Shown piece by piece: positions 18,472 to 26,821 of a stretch of 64,000 nt of DNA. The translations under genes and the position numbers were made by a program. Under the pieces are notes generated by a model. It worked only from the letters and a program-made list of their open reading frames with translations, was not told where the DNA came from and did no database searches. The stretch is from Paracoccus albicereus (GTDB lineage: Bacteria > Pseudomonadota > Alphaproteobacteria > Rhodobacterales > Rhodobacteraceae). The stretch is from assembly GCF_024359525.1 (NCBI RefSeq), contig NZ_JAKZEU010000001.1, forward strand, positions 558,001 to 622,000, written 5' to 3'. Each line of letters begins with the position of its first letter. The first letter of the stretch is position 1.

Positions 18472-19029
18472 TCACGAGCGCGGCAGCAGTGGTTCGACCT
18501 TGGACAGGATCGCGTCCGAGCCGGGCTTGGTCATCGACCCCCAGGTCGCGACGATGTTTCCGTCCGGCCCCAGCAGGATTTTGTTGAAGTTCCACCCGGG
18601 CTGGAAGCCGCTCTGTTCTTTCACCCAGGCATAGAACGGATGTGCGTCCTTGCCCTTCACGTGCAGGATGTCGGTCATCGGCAGGGTGATGCCGTACTGG
18701 AGGGTGCAGAACTCCTTGACCTTCTTGGCGTCGTCCAGTTCCTGCGCGAAATCGTCGGACGGCACTGCGACCACGACCAGACCTTTCGGCGCATGGCTTT
18801 CGTATAGCGCCTGCATGTCCTCAAGCTGAGGCGTAAAGCCGCAGAGCGAGGCGGTGTTTACGACCAGTGCGGGTTTGCCGCGCCATTCAGCGCTGTCGAT
18901 CGTACTGCCGTCGATGCCGGGAAAGGTGAAGGTGGGCGCGGGTCCGGCGGCTTCGGCGATGCGAGGCCGGCGAAGGGTGATCGCGCTGCCAAGCGCCATC
19001 ATCAGGGCAGTGAAGACACGGCGTTTCAT
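18472..19029 (-). CDS. Exported glutathione peroxidase-like protein
   Basis: 185-residue thiol peroxidase of the glutathione peroxidase family. An N-terminal twin-arginine-lacking signal or anchor (MKRRVFTALMMALGSAITL, cleavage near AEA at 27) suggests a periplasmic location. The peroxidatic residue is Cys63 in ASLCGFTPQ, where the family has N-x-A-S-x-C/U-G-x-T. WNFNKILLGPDG carries the tetrad Trp and Asn. It would reduce hydroperoxides, probably with thioredoxin-like donors since this is a Cys form. AGGAG precedes the ATG. It sits 10 bases after the SDR gene in the stress operon. Confidence 0.9.
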   Translation of the reverse strand: MKRRVFTALMMALGSAITLRRPRIAEAAGPAPTFTFPGIDGSTIDSAEWRGKPALVVNTASLCGFTPQLEDMQALYESHAPKGLVVVAVPSDDFAQELDDAKKVKEFCTLQYGITLPMTDILHVKGKDAHPFYAWVKEQSGFQPGWNFNKILLGPDGNIVATWGSMTKPGSDAILSKVEPLLPRS

Positions 19030-19039
19030 CGGCGTACTC

Positions 19040-19786
19040 CTATGTGACCAGCCGGCGCGTCAGCCGCATCGCCAGCCAATAGGGCATGGTGCGCAACAGC
19101 TTCAGCGACAGTGTCAGGCGGCGGGGAAAATGGATTTCGAAACCGCTTGCATCGAGACCCTTGGAAATGGCCTTGGCAGCCTCTTCGGGCTCGATGATTG
19201 CGGGCATCTTGAAGTCATTCTTCCGGGTCAGGCGCGTGTCGACGAAGCCGGGCGATATCAGGCGCACGTCGACATCGGGGGCAAGCTCAGCGCGCAGCGA
19301 TTCCGCCAGATTGATCACGCCAGCCTTCGTCGCCGAATAGATCTGCCCTTGGGGAAGGCCGATATAACCCGAGACCGAGCCGGTCAGGGCGAGTTGCCCG
19401 CCCTTGCGTAGCAACGGCACGGCCGTGCGGGCAAAATTGAAGGTGCCCGTCACGTTCACGGTAACGATCTGTCCGGCGGTTTCTGTGTCGATCGCCATGA
19501 CCTTGCCTGGATCGTACAGCGCGGCAAGCGTGACGGCGCGGTCCAGTTCGCCGCCTTCGCGGATCTGGTCGGCCGCCGTCGTCAGGCTGGACAGGTCGGC
19601 CACATCGGCGGGAATGATCTCAGCGCCGCCGATCTGTTCCGCGAGCGACCGAAGCGGTCCTTCCGATCGCGCCGACAGGACAAGGCGGTGTCCCTGGCTT
19701 GCCCATTCGTGGGCCAGGGCGGCGCCGATCCCTTCGGACGCACCCATGATCCAGATGCGCTTGGACACTCCTCGGCTTTCAGTCAT
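19040..19786 (-). CDS. Short-chain dehydrogenase/reductase
   Basis: 248-residue SDR. The NAD(P)-binding IMGASEGIGAAL motif is at about 13-24 and an R in LSARSEG suits NADP. The catalytic serine lies in LTGSVSGYIG, and Tyr/Lys lie in IYSATKAG. The C-terminal tail is rich in hydrophobic and basic residues, perhaps membrane-associating. The substrate is unknown. SDRs next to DUF1365 and an FAD oxidoreductase recur in proteobacterial light/singlet-oxygen stress and unusual-fatty-acid loci, so a lipid substrate is likely (inference). The ATG at 19786, just after an in-frame GTG, overlaps the DUF1365 stop by 8 bases. Confidence 0.88.
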   Translation of the reverse strand: MTESRGVSKRIWIMGASEGIGAALAHEWASQGHRLVLSARSEGPLRSLAEQIGGAEIIPADVADLSSLTTAADQIREGGELDRAVTLAALYDPGKVMAIDTETAGQIVTVNVTGTFNFARTAVPLLRKGGQLALTGSVSGYIGLPQGQIYSATKAGVINLAESLRAELAPDVDVRLISPGFVDTRLTRKNDFKMPAIIEPEEAAKAISKGLDASGFEIHFPRRLTLSLKLLRTMPYWLAMRLTRRLVT

Positions 19787-20567
19787 CACGGTTTCCCGTC
19801 GAATACGCGTCCGACCGTGCGGTCAGCAGCTGTGGCGGCTTGGGACGGTAACGAACGCCATGCATTTTCAGTTTCAGCGCGTGCCAATGGATCAGGCTTA
19901 TGACCCGCAACGGCTGCACGGGCTGGCGCAGGGCGGCCGCGCGCAGGTTGGCCCGGGTCAGCGGACGCGCCGGTCCCGCCATCGATGTGCCGAGCCGGAC
20001 GGTGCCGTCGACCCCGGTCCAATCGACCCATGCACCGAACCGATCCGGTCCCGGGTCGAACCGGAACTGATATTGCCCGGATCGGGGCAGGAAGGGTGAG
20101 ACGTGGAACAGTTTTTTGCCTTGAAACCGGTCAGAGGGTGCGATCACGCGATTGTCCGGGTGCCGGCACAGATAAAGGTGACGCTCTCCGAAGGTATTCG
20201 ACACCTCTGCCAGCACAGCGCGCAGTCCTTCATCGTCGCGCGCAAGCCAGAAGCTGACCGGATTGAAGCCGTAGCCCGATCCGCGCGGCATCGTGACCAG
20301 CGTCACGCGACAATGGGGCAGACCATGAGGATCCAGAATATCGGCGATGAAATCGGTCAGCGGCGCGCCGTCACCATGGCCATAATCCCGCCGCCTGATC
20401 GACCATAAACCGCGCCGGTCGGGTTTCAGTGGCAGATCACCCGCTTCCAGCCTGTCGAGCGGCAGCGCGGCATAAGTCGCGCGATAACGGAACTGGCGGG
20501 CAAGATCACCGGAACGGCCATGCCAGATGGCCGCCTCGATCAACGCGCCGTCCCACAGATCGGTCAT
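19779..20567 (-). CDS. DUF1365 domain protein
   Basis: 262-residue protein of the DUF1365 family. Typical stretches are FRYRATYAALPLDRL near the start, YGFNPVSFWLARD, AEVSNTFGERHLYL and KKLFHVSPFLPRSGQYQFRF. The family is unassigned biochemically but travels with FAD-dependent oxidoreductases and cyclopropane-fatty-acid-synthase-like enzymes, suggesting membrane lipid modification. Here the synthase is absent. The long upstream extension of this frame is only the shadow of the oxidoreductase gene; ATG 20567 overlaps its stop in an ATGA arrangement. Confidence 0.88.
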   Translation of the reverse strand: MTDLWDGALIEAAIWHGRSGDLARQFRYRATYAALPLDRLEAGDLPLKPDRRGLWSIRRRDYGHGDGAPLTDFIADILDPHGLPHCRVTLVTMPRGSGYGFNPVSFWLARDDEGLRAVLAEVSNTFGERHLYLCRHPDNRVIAPSDRFQGKKLFHVSPFLPRSGQYQFRFDPGPDRFGAWVDWTGVDGTVRLGTSMAGPARPLTRANLRAAALRQPVQPLRVISLIHWHALKLKMHGVRYRPKPPQLLTARSDAYSTGNRDD

Positions 20568-21856
20568 GACGCCATCGCGCCGCGCGGCGCGACCCAAGGG
20601 TCCGGTCCAAGCGGCCAGTCCAGGCCAAGCGACTGCGCCACCCTCAAGGCGGACAGCAGCCCGTCTTCGTGGAAACCGTAGCGCGTCCATGCGCCGGCAT
20701 AGTGGACGCCGCCGCGCCCCTGGATTTCGGGCAGCCGTGACTGCGCAGCGATTGCCGCCGCATCGAAGCGCGGATGGTCGAGCCATGCCTCGTCATGCAC
20801 GTGCTGCGGCTCGGTTTCGGGATTCAGGGTGACGATCAGCGGCCGTTCGGTTTTCAGGCTTTGAAGACGGTTCATCCAGTAGGACAGGCTGATCGGCCTG
20901 TCTGTCGCTGGCATGTCACCGTTCGTGACATAGTTCCACGAAGCCCAGGCCGAGCGTCGGCGCGGCATCAGCGTCTCGTCCGAGTGCAGCACCATCCGGT
21001 TGGGCTGAGTTTGCAGCGCACCGAGGATCGCACGCTCGTCGCCATCGGGTAGATCGAGCAGCGCCAAGGCCTGAGGCGCATGGGTGGCGAAAACAACCCG
21101 ATTGAAGCTTTCTGCACCACGTGGGCTGTGAACGGTGATGCCGTCGCGTCCGCGCCGAACTGATTGCACGGGGCAGCCAATGCGCAACTCGCCCGATAAG
21201 CGGCGTATGATTGCCTCAACATACGTGCGCGATCCGCCCTGCACCGTCAGCCATTGGGGCTGGCCGTTGACAGCCAGCAAGCCATGATTGTCAAAGAACC
21301 GCACGAAGGTGCCGGCCGGAAAGTCCAACATTTCTGCCGTGGGCGTTGACCAAATCGCACCCGAGATCGGCAGCAGGAAGCGGTCGCGAAACTCGTCGCC
21401 CAATCGCAGCGCCGAAATCAGATCACCGATGCTTCCGTCGTGGCCGCTATGATCCGGGGCTTCTCGCATGAAGCGCAGGATGTCGCGGATCAGCCGCCAA
21501 TGGCCGGCATCTACCAGGCACATCGGCTGGGCGAACATCGCCCGGGTGGAGAAGGTCCCGTATTCATAGCTACCGCCGCCGAAGCTGGCCGAAAAAGACA
21601 TGTCGCTGGGGATGAGCGGCACGCCAAGGTGATCCATCAGCGGCACGAACAAGGGATAGGTGCGCCGGTTGCAGACGATGAAGCCGGTATCGACGTTCAC
21701 CCCCTCGGCCTCGACCGTGCGGGAATGCCCGCCGGGACGTTTTTCAGCCTCGAAGACGACGATGTCATGGTGCGGATCCAGGAGCCACGCCGTCCCCAGT
21801 CCGGATATCCCGGTGTCGATGATCGCGACGCGCTGTCGTGTCTGCTTCTGTCTCAA
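20564..21856 (-). CDS. FAD-dependent amine-oxidase-like oxidoreductase
   Basis: About 430 residues, resembling NAD(P)/FAD-dependent oxidoreductases paired with DUF1365 proteins. The N-terminal nucleotide motif reads IIDTGISGLGTAWLL: the first glycine of the usual G-x-G-x-x-G is Asp, while the rest and the FEAEKRPGGHS segment are normal. The C-terminal GVHYAGAWTRYGFHEDGLLSAL is the FAD-closing motif. Two TTG codons (21889 and 21856) are the only starts ahead of the Rossmann motif; 21856 has GGGA nearby and gives the usual short N-terminus, so I prefer it with moderate certainty. It is the first gene of the five-gene stress operon; a desaturase-like or lipid-oxidising role is inference. Confidence 0.82.
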   Translation of the reverse strand: MRQKQTRQRVAIIDTGISGLGTAWLLDPHHDIVVFEAEKRPGGHSRTVEAEGVNVDTGFIVCNRRTYPLFVPLMDHLGVPLIPSDMSFSASFGGGSYEYGTFSTRAMFAQPMCLVDAGHWRLIRDILRFMREAPDHSGHDGSIGDLISALRLGDEFRDRFLLPISGAIWSTPTAEMLDFPAGTFVRFFDNHGLLAVNGQPQWLTVQGGSRTYVEAIIRRLSGELRIGCPVQSVRRGRDGITVHSPRGAESFNRVVFATHAPQALALLDLPDGDERAILGALQTQPNRMVLHSDETLMPRRRSAWASWNYVTNGDMPATDRPISLSYWMNRLQSLKTERPLIVTLNPETEPQHVHDEAWLDHPRFDAAAIAAQSRLPEIQGRGGVHYAGAWTRYGFHEDGLLSALRVAQSLGLDWPLGPDPWVAPRGAMAS

Positions 21857-21966
21857 TCCCGTATCCCGTCGCTGAGCCTTACCGCCCAAGGTTTTTTTCG
21901 CATCAGAGCGCGGGCGTTGTCATCACTCACGAACGAGACATGGGATCGGATGCATCACGTAGATGT

Positions 21967-22980
21967 CTAATCGTGTCGGGGCGCACTCGAGGCACGGACG
22001 ATCAGGTCCACGGGCTGACGCCGGACGGGCGCGGGCGGCGTGCCACCGTCCAGCCAGCTCAGAAGGGCTGCGGCGGTATCCGTGGCAAAGCGTCCGATGT
22101 CGCAGGCCACCGAACTGAGCGGCGGCCAGACCTGGGCGCTTTCCTCGATCGCATCGAAACCGACCAGTCTGAAGTCGCGTCCCGGCCGGATGTCGCGTCG
22201 CGTGAATTCGGTCATCATGCCAAGCGCGGTCAGGTCGTTGAAGCAGATGGCAGCATCGACGTCTGGATGGTCATCCAGCAGTCGTCCGGCCAGTTCCGCG
22301 CCGGACAGACGCGATGGACGACCGAACAGAGTAAGCGGCGTCATACCGGCACGGGCGGTCTCCTCGACATAGCCGCGCATCCTCTCGGCCGTGATCGGTC
22401 GACCCTCCAGTCCGCCGACGAACGCGATGCGGCGTGACCCCGTCTGGATCAGGTGACGGGCAGCCTGCGCGCTGCCTTCGGCGTAATCGAAGGAAGAAAA
22501 GGGCACCGTCCCTGTATCGGCAAAGACCTGGCGCAAAACCTGCAATGTCGGGATTCCTGCGCGTTCAATCCGCGCGAACGAGGTATCGGTGTCGCCGTAG
22601 GCGGGTGAAATGACCATCGCCGCGACGCCATGTTCGATCATCGACTGCACGATCCGGTCCTGCCGCCCGGCATCTTCGCCTGAATCCGAAATCACCGTCG
22701 CGAACCCCCTCGCGAAAAGCGCGGTCTGGAAGCTGGCCGCGAATTCCGTGAAGAAGGGGTTGCGCAGGTCGTTGATGATCAGCCCGATCAGGCCTGTGCT
22801 GCTGGAACGCAGGTTGGCTGCAGCGCGGTTATAGACATAGCCCGTCGCCTCAATCGCTCGCCGCACGACTTCCGCCGTCTCTGGCCGGATCTGCGGGCTT
22901 TTCTGCAGCACCAGCGACACGGTGGATTTGGAGACACCTGCGTGACGCGCAACATCCAGGATTGTCGGTCTGCGCGCCAT
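21967..22980 (-). CDS. LacI-family transcriptional regulator (operon-terminal)
   Basis: 337-residue LacI/GalR regulator. The helix-turn-helix spans about 6-27 (TILDVARHAGVSKSTVSLVL), the hinge helix contains RAAANLRSSSTG, and the periplasmic-binding-protein core follows (LIGLIINDLRNPFF, FVGGLEGRP, CFNDLTALGMM, VGFDAIEES). It is the last gene of the ten-gene sugar operon; its start overlaps the stop of the DUF993 gene by one base (TGATG). An operon-terminal LacI gene would give feedback control. Its target is unknown; the TGGAACGTTCCA-type sites at 37116-37147 are one candidate. Confidence 0.93.
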   Translation of the reverse strand: MARRPTILDVARHAGVSKSTVSLVLQKSPQIRPETAEVVRRAIEATGYVYNRAAANLRSSSTGLIGLIINDLRNPFFTEFAASFQTALFARGFATVISDSGEDAGRQDRIVQSMIEHGVAAMVISPAYGDTDTSFARIERAGIPTLQVLRQVFADTGTVPFSSFDYAEGSAQAARHLIQTGSRRIAFVGGLEGRPITAERMRGYVEETARAGMTPLTLFGRPSRLSGAELAGRLLDDHPDVDAAICFNDLTALGMMTEFTRRDIRPGRDFRLVGFDAIEESAQVWPPLSSVACDIGRFATDTAAALLSWLDGGTPPAPVRRQPVDLIVRASSAPRHD

Positions 22981-24149
22981 CAGCCGGGCTCGATCCCGTG
23001 GACAGCAAGAAGCTGGCTCATCCGCCGCGTCGCAAGGTCCGGGTCCGTCAGCAGTCGCGCGGAATCGGCCAGGCGAAACACCTCGGCGTAGTGCGTGATC
23101 TCGCGCGAGGATTGGAAGCCGTCCGGCATGATGAAATGCGATTGCGCGCCATTCAGCCAGGCAAGGAAGGCGATCCCCGCCTTGTAGAACCGTGTCGGAG
23201 CCTTGAAGATCTCTCGTGACAACGGAACAGTCGGCGCGAGAAGCGCGTGATAGGTCTCGCGGTCGTCTACTGCCAACGCTTCCAGCGCTTGCGCGGCGGC
23301 TGGGGCGATAGCCGCGAATGCGCCGAGCAGAGCGTGGGAATGCCGCGACCCGTCACCCTCGATCAGCGCCGCATAGTTGAAGTCGTCACCTGTATAAAGC
23401 CGCACGCCCTCGGGCAGGCGCGCACGGAACGCTTCTTCATGGGACTGATCGAGCAGGGAAATCTTGATGCCGTCCACCTTGTCGCGGTTGGCCTCGATGA
23501 TCGCGAGCACCGCGTCCGAGGCAGCGGCGATGTCCACGCTGCCCCAGTATCCGGTCAGCGCCGGATCGAACATGTCGCCCAGCCAGTGGAGGATCACCTT
23601 ATCCTGCGCCCGGCCCAGCAGGCGATCGTAGACGCGGGCGTAGGCATCGGCATCAGCGCCGATGGCAGGCAGGGCGCGCGTGGCCATCAGGATGATCTGG
23701 CCGCCCGCGGCTTCGATCGCTTCCATCTGTTCCTCGTAGGCGGCAATGATCGAGGCCTCGTCCTTCAGCGCGTCCGGCGTTCGGCTGTCGGTGCCGGCCC
23801 CGCAGGCGACATGCGGCTTCAGCGGGTGCGCCTTGGCTTCAACCATGGTGCGCTGGATCAACTCCTTCGCGGTCAGCCAATCGACGCCCATCCCTCGCTG
23901 GGCGGTGTCCATCGCCTCTGCCAGACCCAGCCCCTGATCCCACAGCCACTGGCGGAAACGCAGCGTGTTGTCCCAATCGACCGACGGGCGCCCGACCCAG
24001 GGATCGCGCTCGGCCAGAGGATCGCTGACCACATGGGCGGCGGCAAACGCCGTGCGCGTCAGCGGCAAGCGCGGCGCGCGGGGCACCAGGGGATCACCCT
24101 TGGGCGCATACGGCTGCAGTGCGCCCTCATAGGTCGGCAGGATCAGCAT
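22980..24149 (-). CDS. DUF993 dihydrodipicolinate-synthase-like protein
   Basis: 389-residue protein of the DUF993 family, a TIM-barrel relative of the class I aldolase DHDPS/NAL group. K229 in DKVDGIKISLLDQ is placed like the Schiff-base lysine, and LYTGDDFNYAALIEGDG resembles the substrate-side loop. The activity is unknown; by fold it would be a retro-aldol or hydrolytic step on a keto-sugar or keto-acid. It overlaps the Dabb gene by 7 bases and the LacI gene by 1, inside an operon with a sugar transporter and three oxidoreductases, so it probably acts after sugar oxidation. Confidence 0.85.
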   Translation of the reverse strand: MLILPTYEGALQPYAPKGDPLVPRAPRLPLTRTAFAAAHVVSDPLAERDPWVGRPSVDWDNTLRFRQWLWDQGLGLAEAMDTAQRGMGVDWLTAKELIQRTMVEAKAHPLKPHVACGAGTDSRTPDALKDEASIIAAYEEQMEAIEAAGGQIILMATRALPAIGADADAYARVYDRLLGRAQDKVILHWLGDMFDPALTGYWGSVDIAAASDAVLAIIEANRDKVDGIKISLLDQSHEEAFRARLPEGVRLYTGDDFNYAALIEGDGSRHSHALLGAFAAIAPAAAQALEALAVDDRETYHALLAPTVPLSREIFKAPTRFYKAGIAFLAWLNGAQSHFIMPDGFQSSREITHYAEVFRLADSARLLTDPDLATRRMSQLLAVHGIEPG

Positions 24150-24469
24150 GGGTCAACCCCTTCGACCGGCAGATCGAAAACCAGGATCCCATCCATGCCG
24201 CCTTCGGCTGCTGCCACGATCCGTGCGCCGACCTTCTTGTGTTCCGCGTGGTCCTGATAGGCCGCAAGTGCTTCCCAGCTTGCGAAATCGACCGTGAAAC
24301 CGTGCATGAAGCCGCGTTCGATCTGTTCAGGACTTTCGCTGCGTCCAGCAAGAAATCGTCCCATGCCGGGCAGATGCTGCCCAACGGCGTCGAGGTCGGC
24401 GAAGATGGCGTCGATCACGTCCTGCCCGGTCTCGGGACGGAAGCGGATCAGAACAATATGACGAATCAT
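24143..24469 (-). CDS. Dabb (stress-responsive A/B barrel) protein
   Basis: 108-residue dimeric alpha/beta-barrel protein. MIRHIVLIRFRPET at the start and SFE-like positions in FMHGFTVDFASWEALAAYQDH (here split by the helix) are typical of the Dabb family, which includes small cyclases, isomerases and uncharacterised carbohydrate-operon proteins. No catalytic residues can be assigned. It is packed between a GMC oxidoreductase gene (one base gap) and the DUF993 gene (overlap), so it is likely co-translated and acts on the same intermediate. Confidence 0.85.
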   Translation of the reverse strand: MIRHIVLIRFRPETGQDVIDAIFADLDAVGQHLPGMGRFLAGRSESPEQIERGFMHGFTVDFASWEALAAYQDHAEHKKVGARIVAAAEGGMDGILVFDLPVEGVDPC

Positions 24470-24470
24470 G

Positions 24471-26066
24471 TCAGGCTCCGGTGTCGGTGCGGATCATGTC
24501 GGCGGCCTTTTCCGCGATCATGATCGTGGGCGCGTTGGTGTTCGAAGAAACGAGGCGGGGCATGACCGACGCATCGACGATGCGAAGACCCGCGATGCCG
24601 CGCAGCTTCAGACGCGGATCGAGGACGGCAGCCTCGTCGCCACCCATCCGGCAGGTGCCGGCAGGATGATGGTCGGTCTTGGCGTTCTTGCAGGCATATC
24701 GGACATAATCCTCATCGCTGCGAATATCCGGTCCAGGCAGAACCTCTCGCTTCACGAAAGGCTTCAGGGCGTCCTGACGCATGATCTTCTGCGCAAGCTT
24801 AAGGCCGCGGATCGACATCTCGCGGTCATGAGGGTCGGACCAGTAGTTCGGATCGATCAGCGGCGCCGCCTTCGGATCGGCGCTGGCGAGGCGGACGGTG
24901 CCGCGCGAACGCGGGCGCAGATAGGCCGAGTTCAGCGTGACCCCGCCGTTGGGCATCGCGGCAACCCCTGCCTCGATCCCCGAACCTAGACCCAGATGCA
25001 GCTGGATGTCGGGCGAACGTGCGTCGGGATCGGCGTACCAGAAACCCCCGGTCTCAAAGAGGCTTGAGGCGACCGGTCCCTTGCGGCTGACCAGATATTG
25101 CAGGCCTGCCACTGCCGACCAAAGCGGCTTGGCATAACGGTCGTAGGTGTGCGGCCCACTGCATTCGGCGATGACGAAAAGATCCAGATGATCCTGCAGG
25201 TTCGCGCCGACTTCGGGCTGGTCCAGCACCACGGGCAGGCCCAGATCACGCAGGTGGTCCGCAGGCCCGATGCCTGACAGCATCAGAAGTCGCGGGGAGC
25301 CGATGGCGCCTGCGGACAGCAGAACCTCGGCCCCCGCGTGCAGGATCTCGGTTCCGCTACCGGATGCGATCTCGATCCCCGTCGCGCGGCCTTCGTTCAC
25401 GACGATGCGCAGAACCTGTACGCCCGACCGCACGGTCAGGTTCGGGCGCGAGCGCGCCGGATCAAGGAACGCTTTGGAGGTGGATGAGCGTTGGGCTGAT
25501 CGCTGGGTCAGCTGGTAATAGCCGACGCCGTCCTGGCTTTCGCCTGCCATGTCGGCATTGAAGGGGATGCCCAACTGACCCGCGGCCTTGAAATAGGCCT
25601 CGCAGATCGGCAGCGGCGCGGCGGGGCGCGACACGCCCAATGGACCGCCCTTGCCGTGATAGCGGTCCGACAGGCTGTCGTTGTCCTCGGACTTGCGGAA
25701 ATAGGGCAGGACGTCTTCGTAGGACCAACCCTCGCAGCCCATCTGCCGCCATTCGTCATAATCCTGCGCATTGCCGCGGGTGTAGATCTGCGCGTTGATG
25801 GACGAACCTCCACCCAGAACGCGTGCCTGGGTAAAGCGGATCACCATGTCCTGCATGTGTCGCTGCGGGACCGTGGACCAACCCCAACTTCCGATGCCTT
25901 TGGTCATCTTCGCGAAACCGGCCGGCATGGCATAGAACGGATGACGATCCCTGCCGCCCGCTTCCAGCAGAAGGACGCGGACGTCGGGGTTTTCCGACAA
26001 TCGCGCGGCCAGCACGCAACCCGCGCTGCCACCTCCGGCGATGATGAAATCGTAGTCGTCTCGCAT
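24471..26066 (-). CDS. GMC oxidoreductase (choline-dehydrogenase type)
   Basis: 531-residue FAD enzyme of the glucose-methanol-choline family. The FAD motif DFIIAGGGSAGCVLAARL is at about 5-22, GGGSSINAQIYTRGN is near 80-95, and the C-terminal signature contains DHHPAGTCRMG with the catalytic His and the N-T-N-A-P-T segment. It oxidises an alcohol, here probably a sugar or polyol, and passes electrons to an unknown acceptor. No signal peptide is visible. It follows the SDR gene by two bases. The substrate cannot be read from sequence; choline is unlikely given the sugar transporter. Confidence 0.92.
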   Translation of the reverse strand: MRDDYDFIIAGGGSAGCVLAARLSENPDVRVLLLEAGGRDRHPFYAMPAGFAKMTKGIGSWGWSTVPQRHMQDMVIRFTQARVLGGGSSINAQIYTRGNAQDYDEWRQMGCEGWSYEDVLPYFRKSEDNDSLSDRYHGKGGPLGVSRPAAPLPICEAYFKAAGQLGIPFNADMAGESQDGVGYYQLTQRSAQRSSTSKAFLDPARSRPNLTVRSGVQVLRIVVNEGRATGIEIASGSGTEILHAGAEVLLSAGAIGSPRLLMLSGIGPADHLRDLGLPVVLDQPEVGANLQDHLDLFVIAECSGPHTYDRYAKPLWSAVAGLQYLVSRKGPVASSLFETGGFWYADPDARSPDIQLHLGLGSGIEAGVAAMPNGGVTLNSAYLRPRSRGTVRLASADPKAAPLIDPNYWSDPHDREMSIRGLKLAQKIMRQDALKPFVKREVLPGPDIRSDEDYVRYACKNAKTDHHPAGTCRMGGDEAAVLDPRLKLRGIAGLRIVDASVMPRLVSSNTNAPTIMIAEKAADMIRTDTGA

Positions 26067-26068
26067 GT

Positions 26069-26821
26069 CTACAGCCTTGGAATCGACAATCCGCCATCGG
26101 CGGGAATGATGGCGCCTGTGGCGAAGTGCATCTGACCGGTGACGAGAGGACAGACGATCGCACCGATATCGGCCGGCTCGCCCCAGCGGCCGGCGGGCAC
26201 CAGCCCATCCCCGATAAGCGCGTCGTATTTCGCACTGACGCCTTCGGTCATCGCGGTCCGAATGATCCCCGGACGGACCTCGAAAACGCCGATCCCTTGG
26301 GCGGCGAGCCGCGCTGCGAAAGTACGCGCTATCATCGAGGCAGCGGATTTCGAGATGCAGTATTCGGCCCGCTCGACCGAGACCATCTCGGCCGAGACCG
26401 AGGTCACGAAGACCAGTGATCGGTAGGTGTCGGCAGGCCGGTCCAGCATCTGTCGTGCCACCGCCTGCGCCAGGAAGAAGGCGCCGCGCAGGTTGATATC
26501 CATCGCGAAGTCGAAGTTGTCCGGCGTGATCTGCAGCATGTCGCCGCGGATACGCGCGGGAACACCGGCATTCTGGATCAGGCAGGTGACGGGACCGAGA
26601 TCGGCTTCGATGCGGTCGAGCAGAGCAGGGATCGCCTCGATCCGGGACAGGTCGTGTTGATAATAGCGGGCGCTGTCACCAAGACTTCTTATGGCCTCGG
26701 TCACGTCTTGCGGCGGCCGTTCCGCAGCGATGGCCAGTGCGAAGCCTGCGTCACGCAATGCTTCTGCTATGCCGAGGCCGATGCCCTGCTGTCCGCCGGT
26801 GATCAGCGCGACGGGTCTCAC
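26069..26821 (-). CDS. Short-chain dehydrogenase/reductase, 3-ketoacyl-reductase-like
   Basis: 250-residue classical SDR. TGGQQGIGLGIAEAL is the cofactor site (about 7-21), NAG appears in LIQNAGVPARI, and the catalytic set is Ser in FVTSVSAEM with Tyr and Lys in AEYCISKSA. The C-terminal GAIIPADGG is typical. The frame continues upstream as a shadow of the GMC gene; the true start is GTG 26821, overlapping the GMC stop as GTGA. It is likely a sugar or polyol dehydrogenase in the operon's oxidation pathway. Confidence 0.92.
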   Translation of the reverse strand: MRPVALITGGQQGIGLGIAEALRDAGFALAIAAERPPQDVTEAIRSLGDSARYYQHDLSRIEAIPALLDRIEADLGPVTCLIQNAGVPARIRGDMLQITPDNFDFAMDINLRGAFFLAQAVARQMLDRPADTYRSLVFVTSVSAEMVSVERAEYCISKSAASMIARTFAARLAAQGIGVFEVRPGIIRTAMTEGVSAKYDALIGDGLVPAGRWGEPADIGAIVCPLVTGQMHFATGAIIPADGGLSIPRL

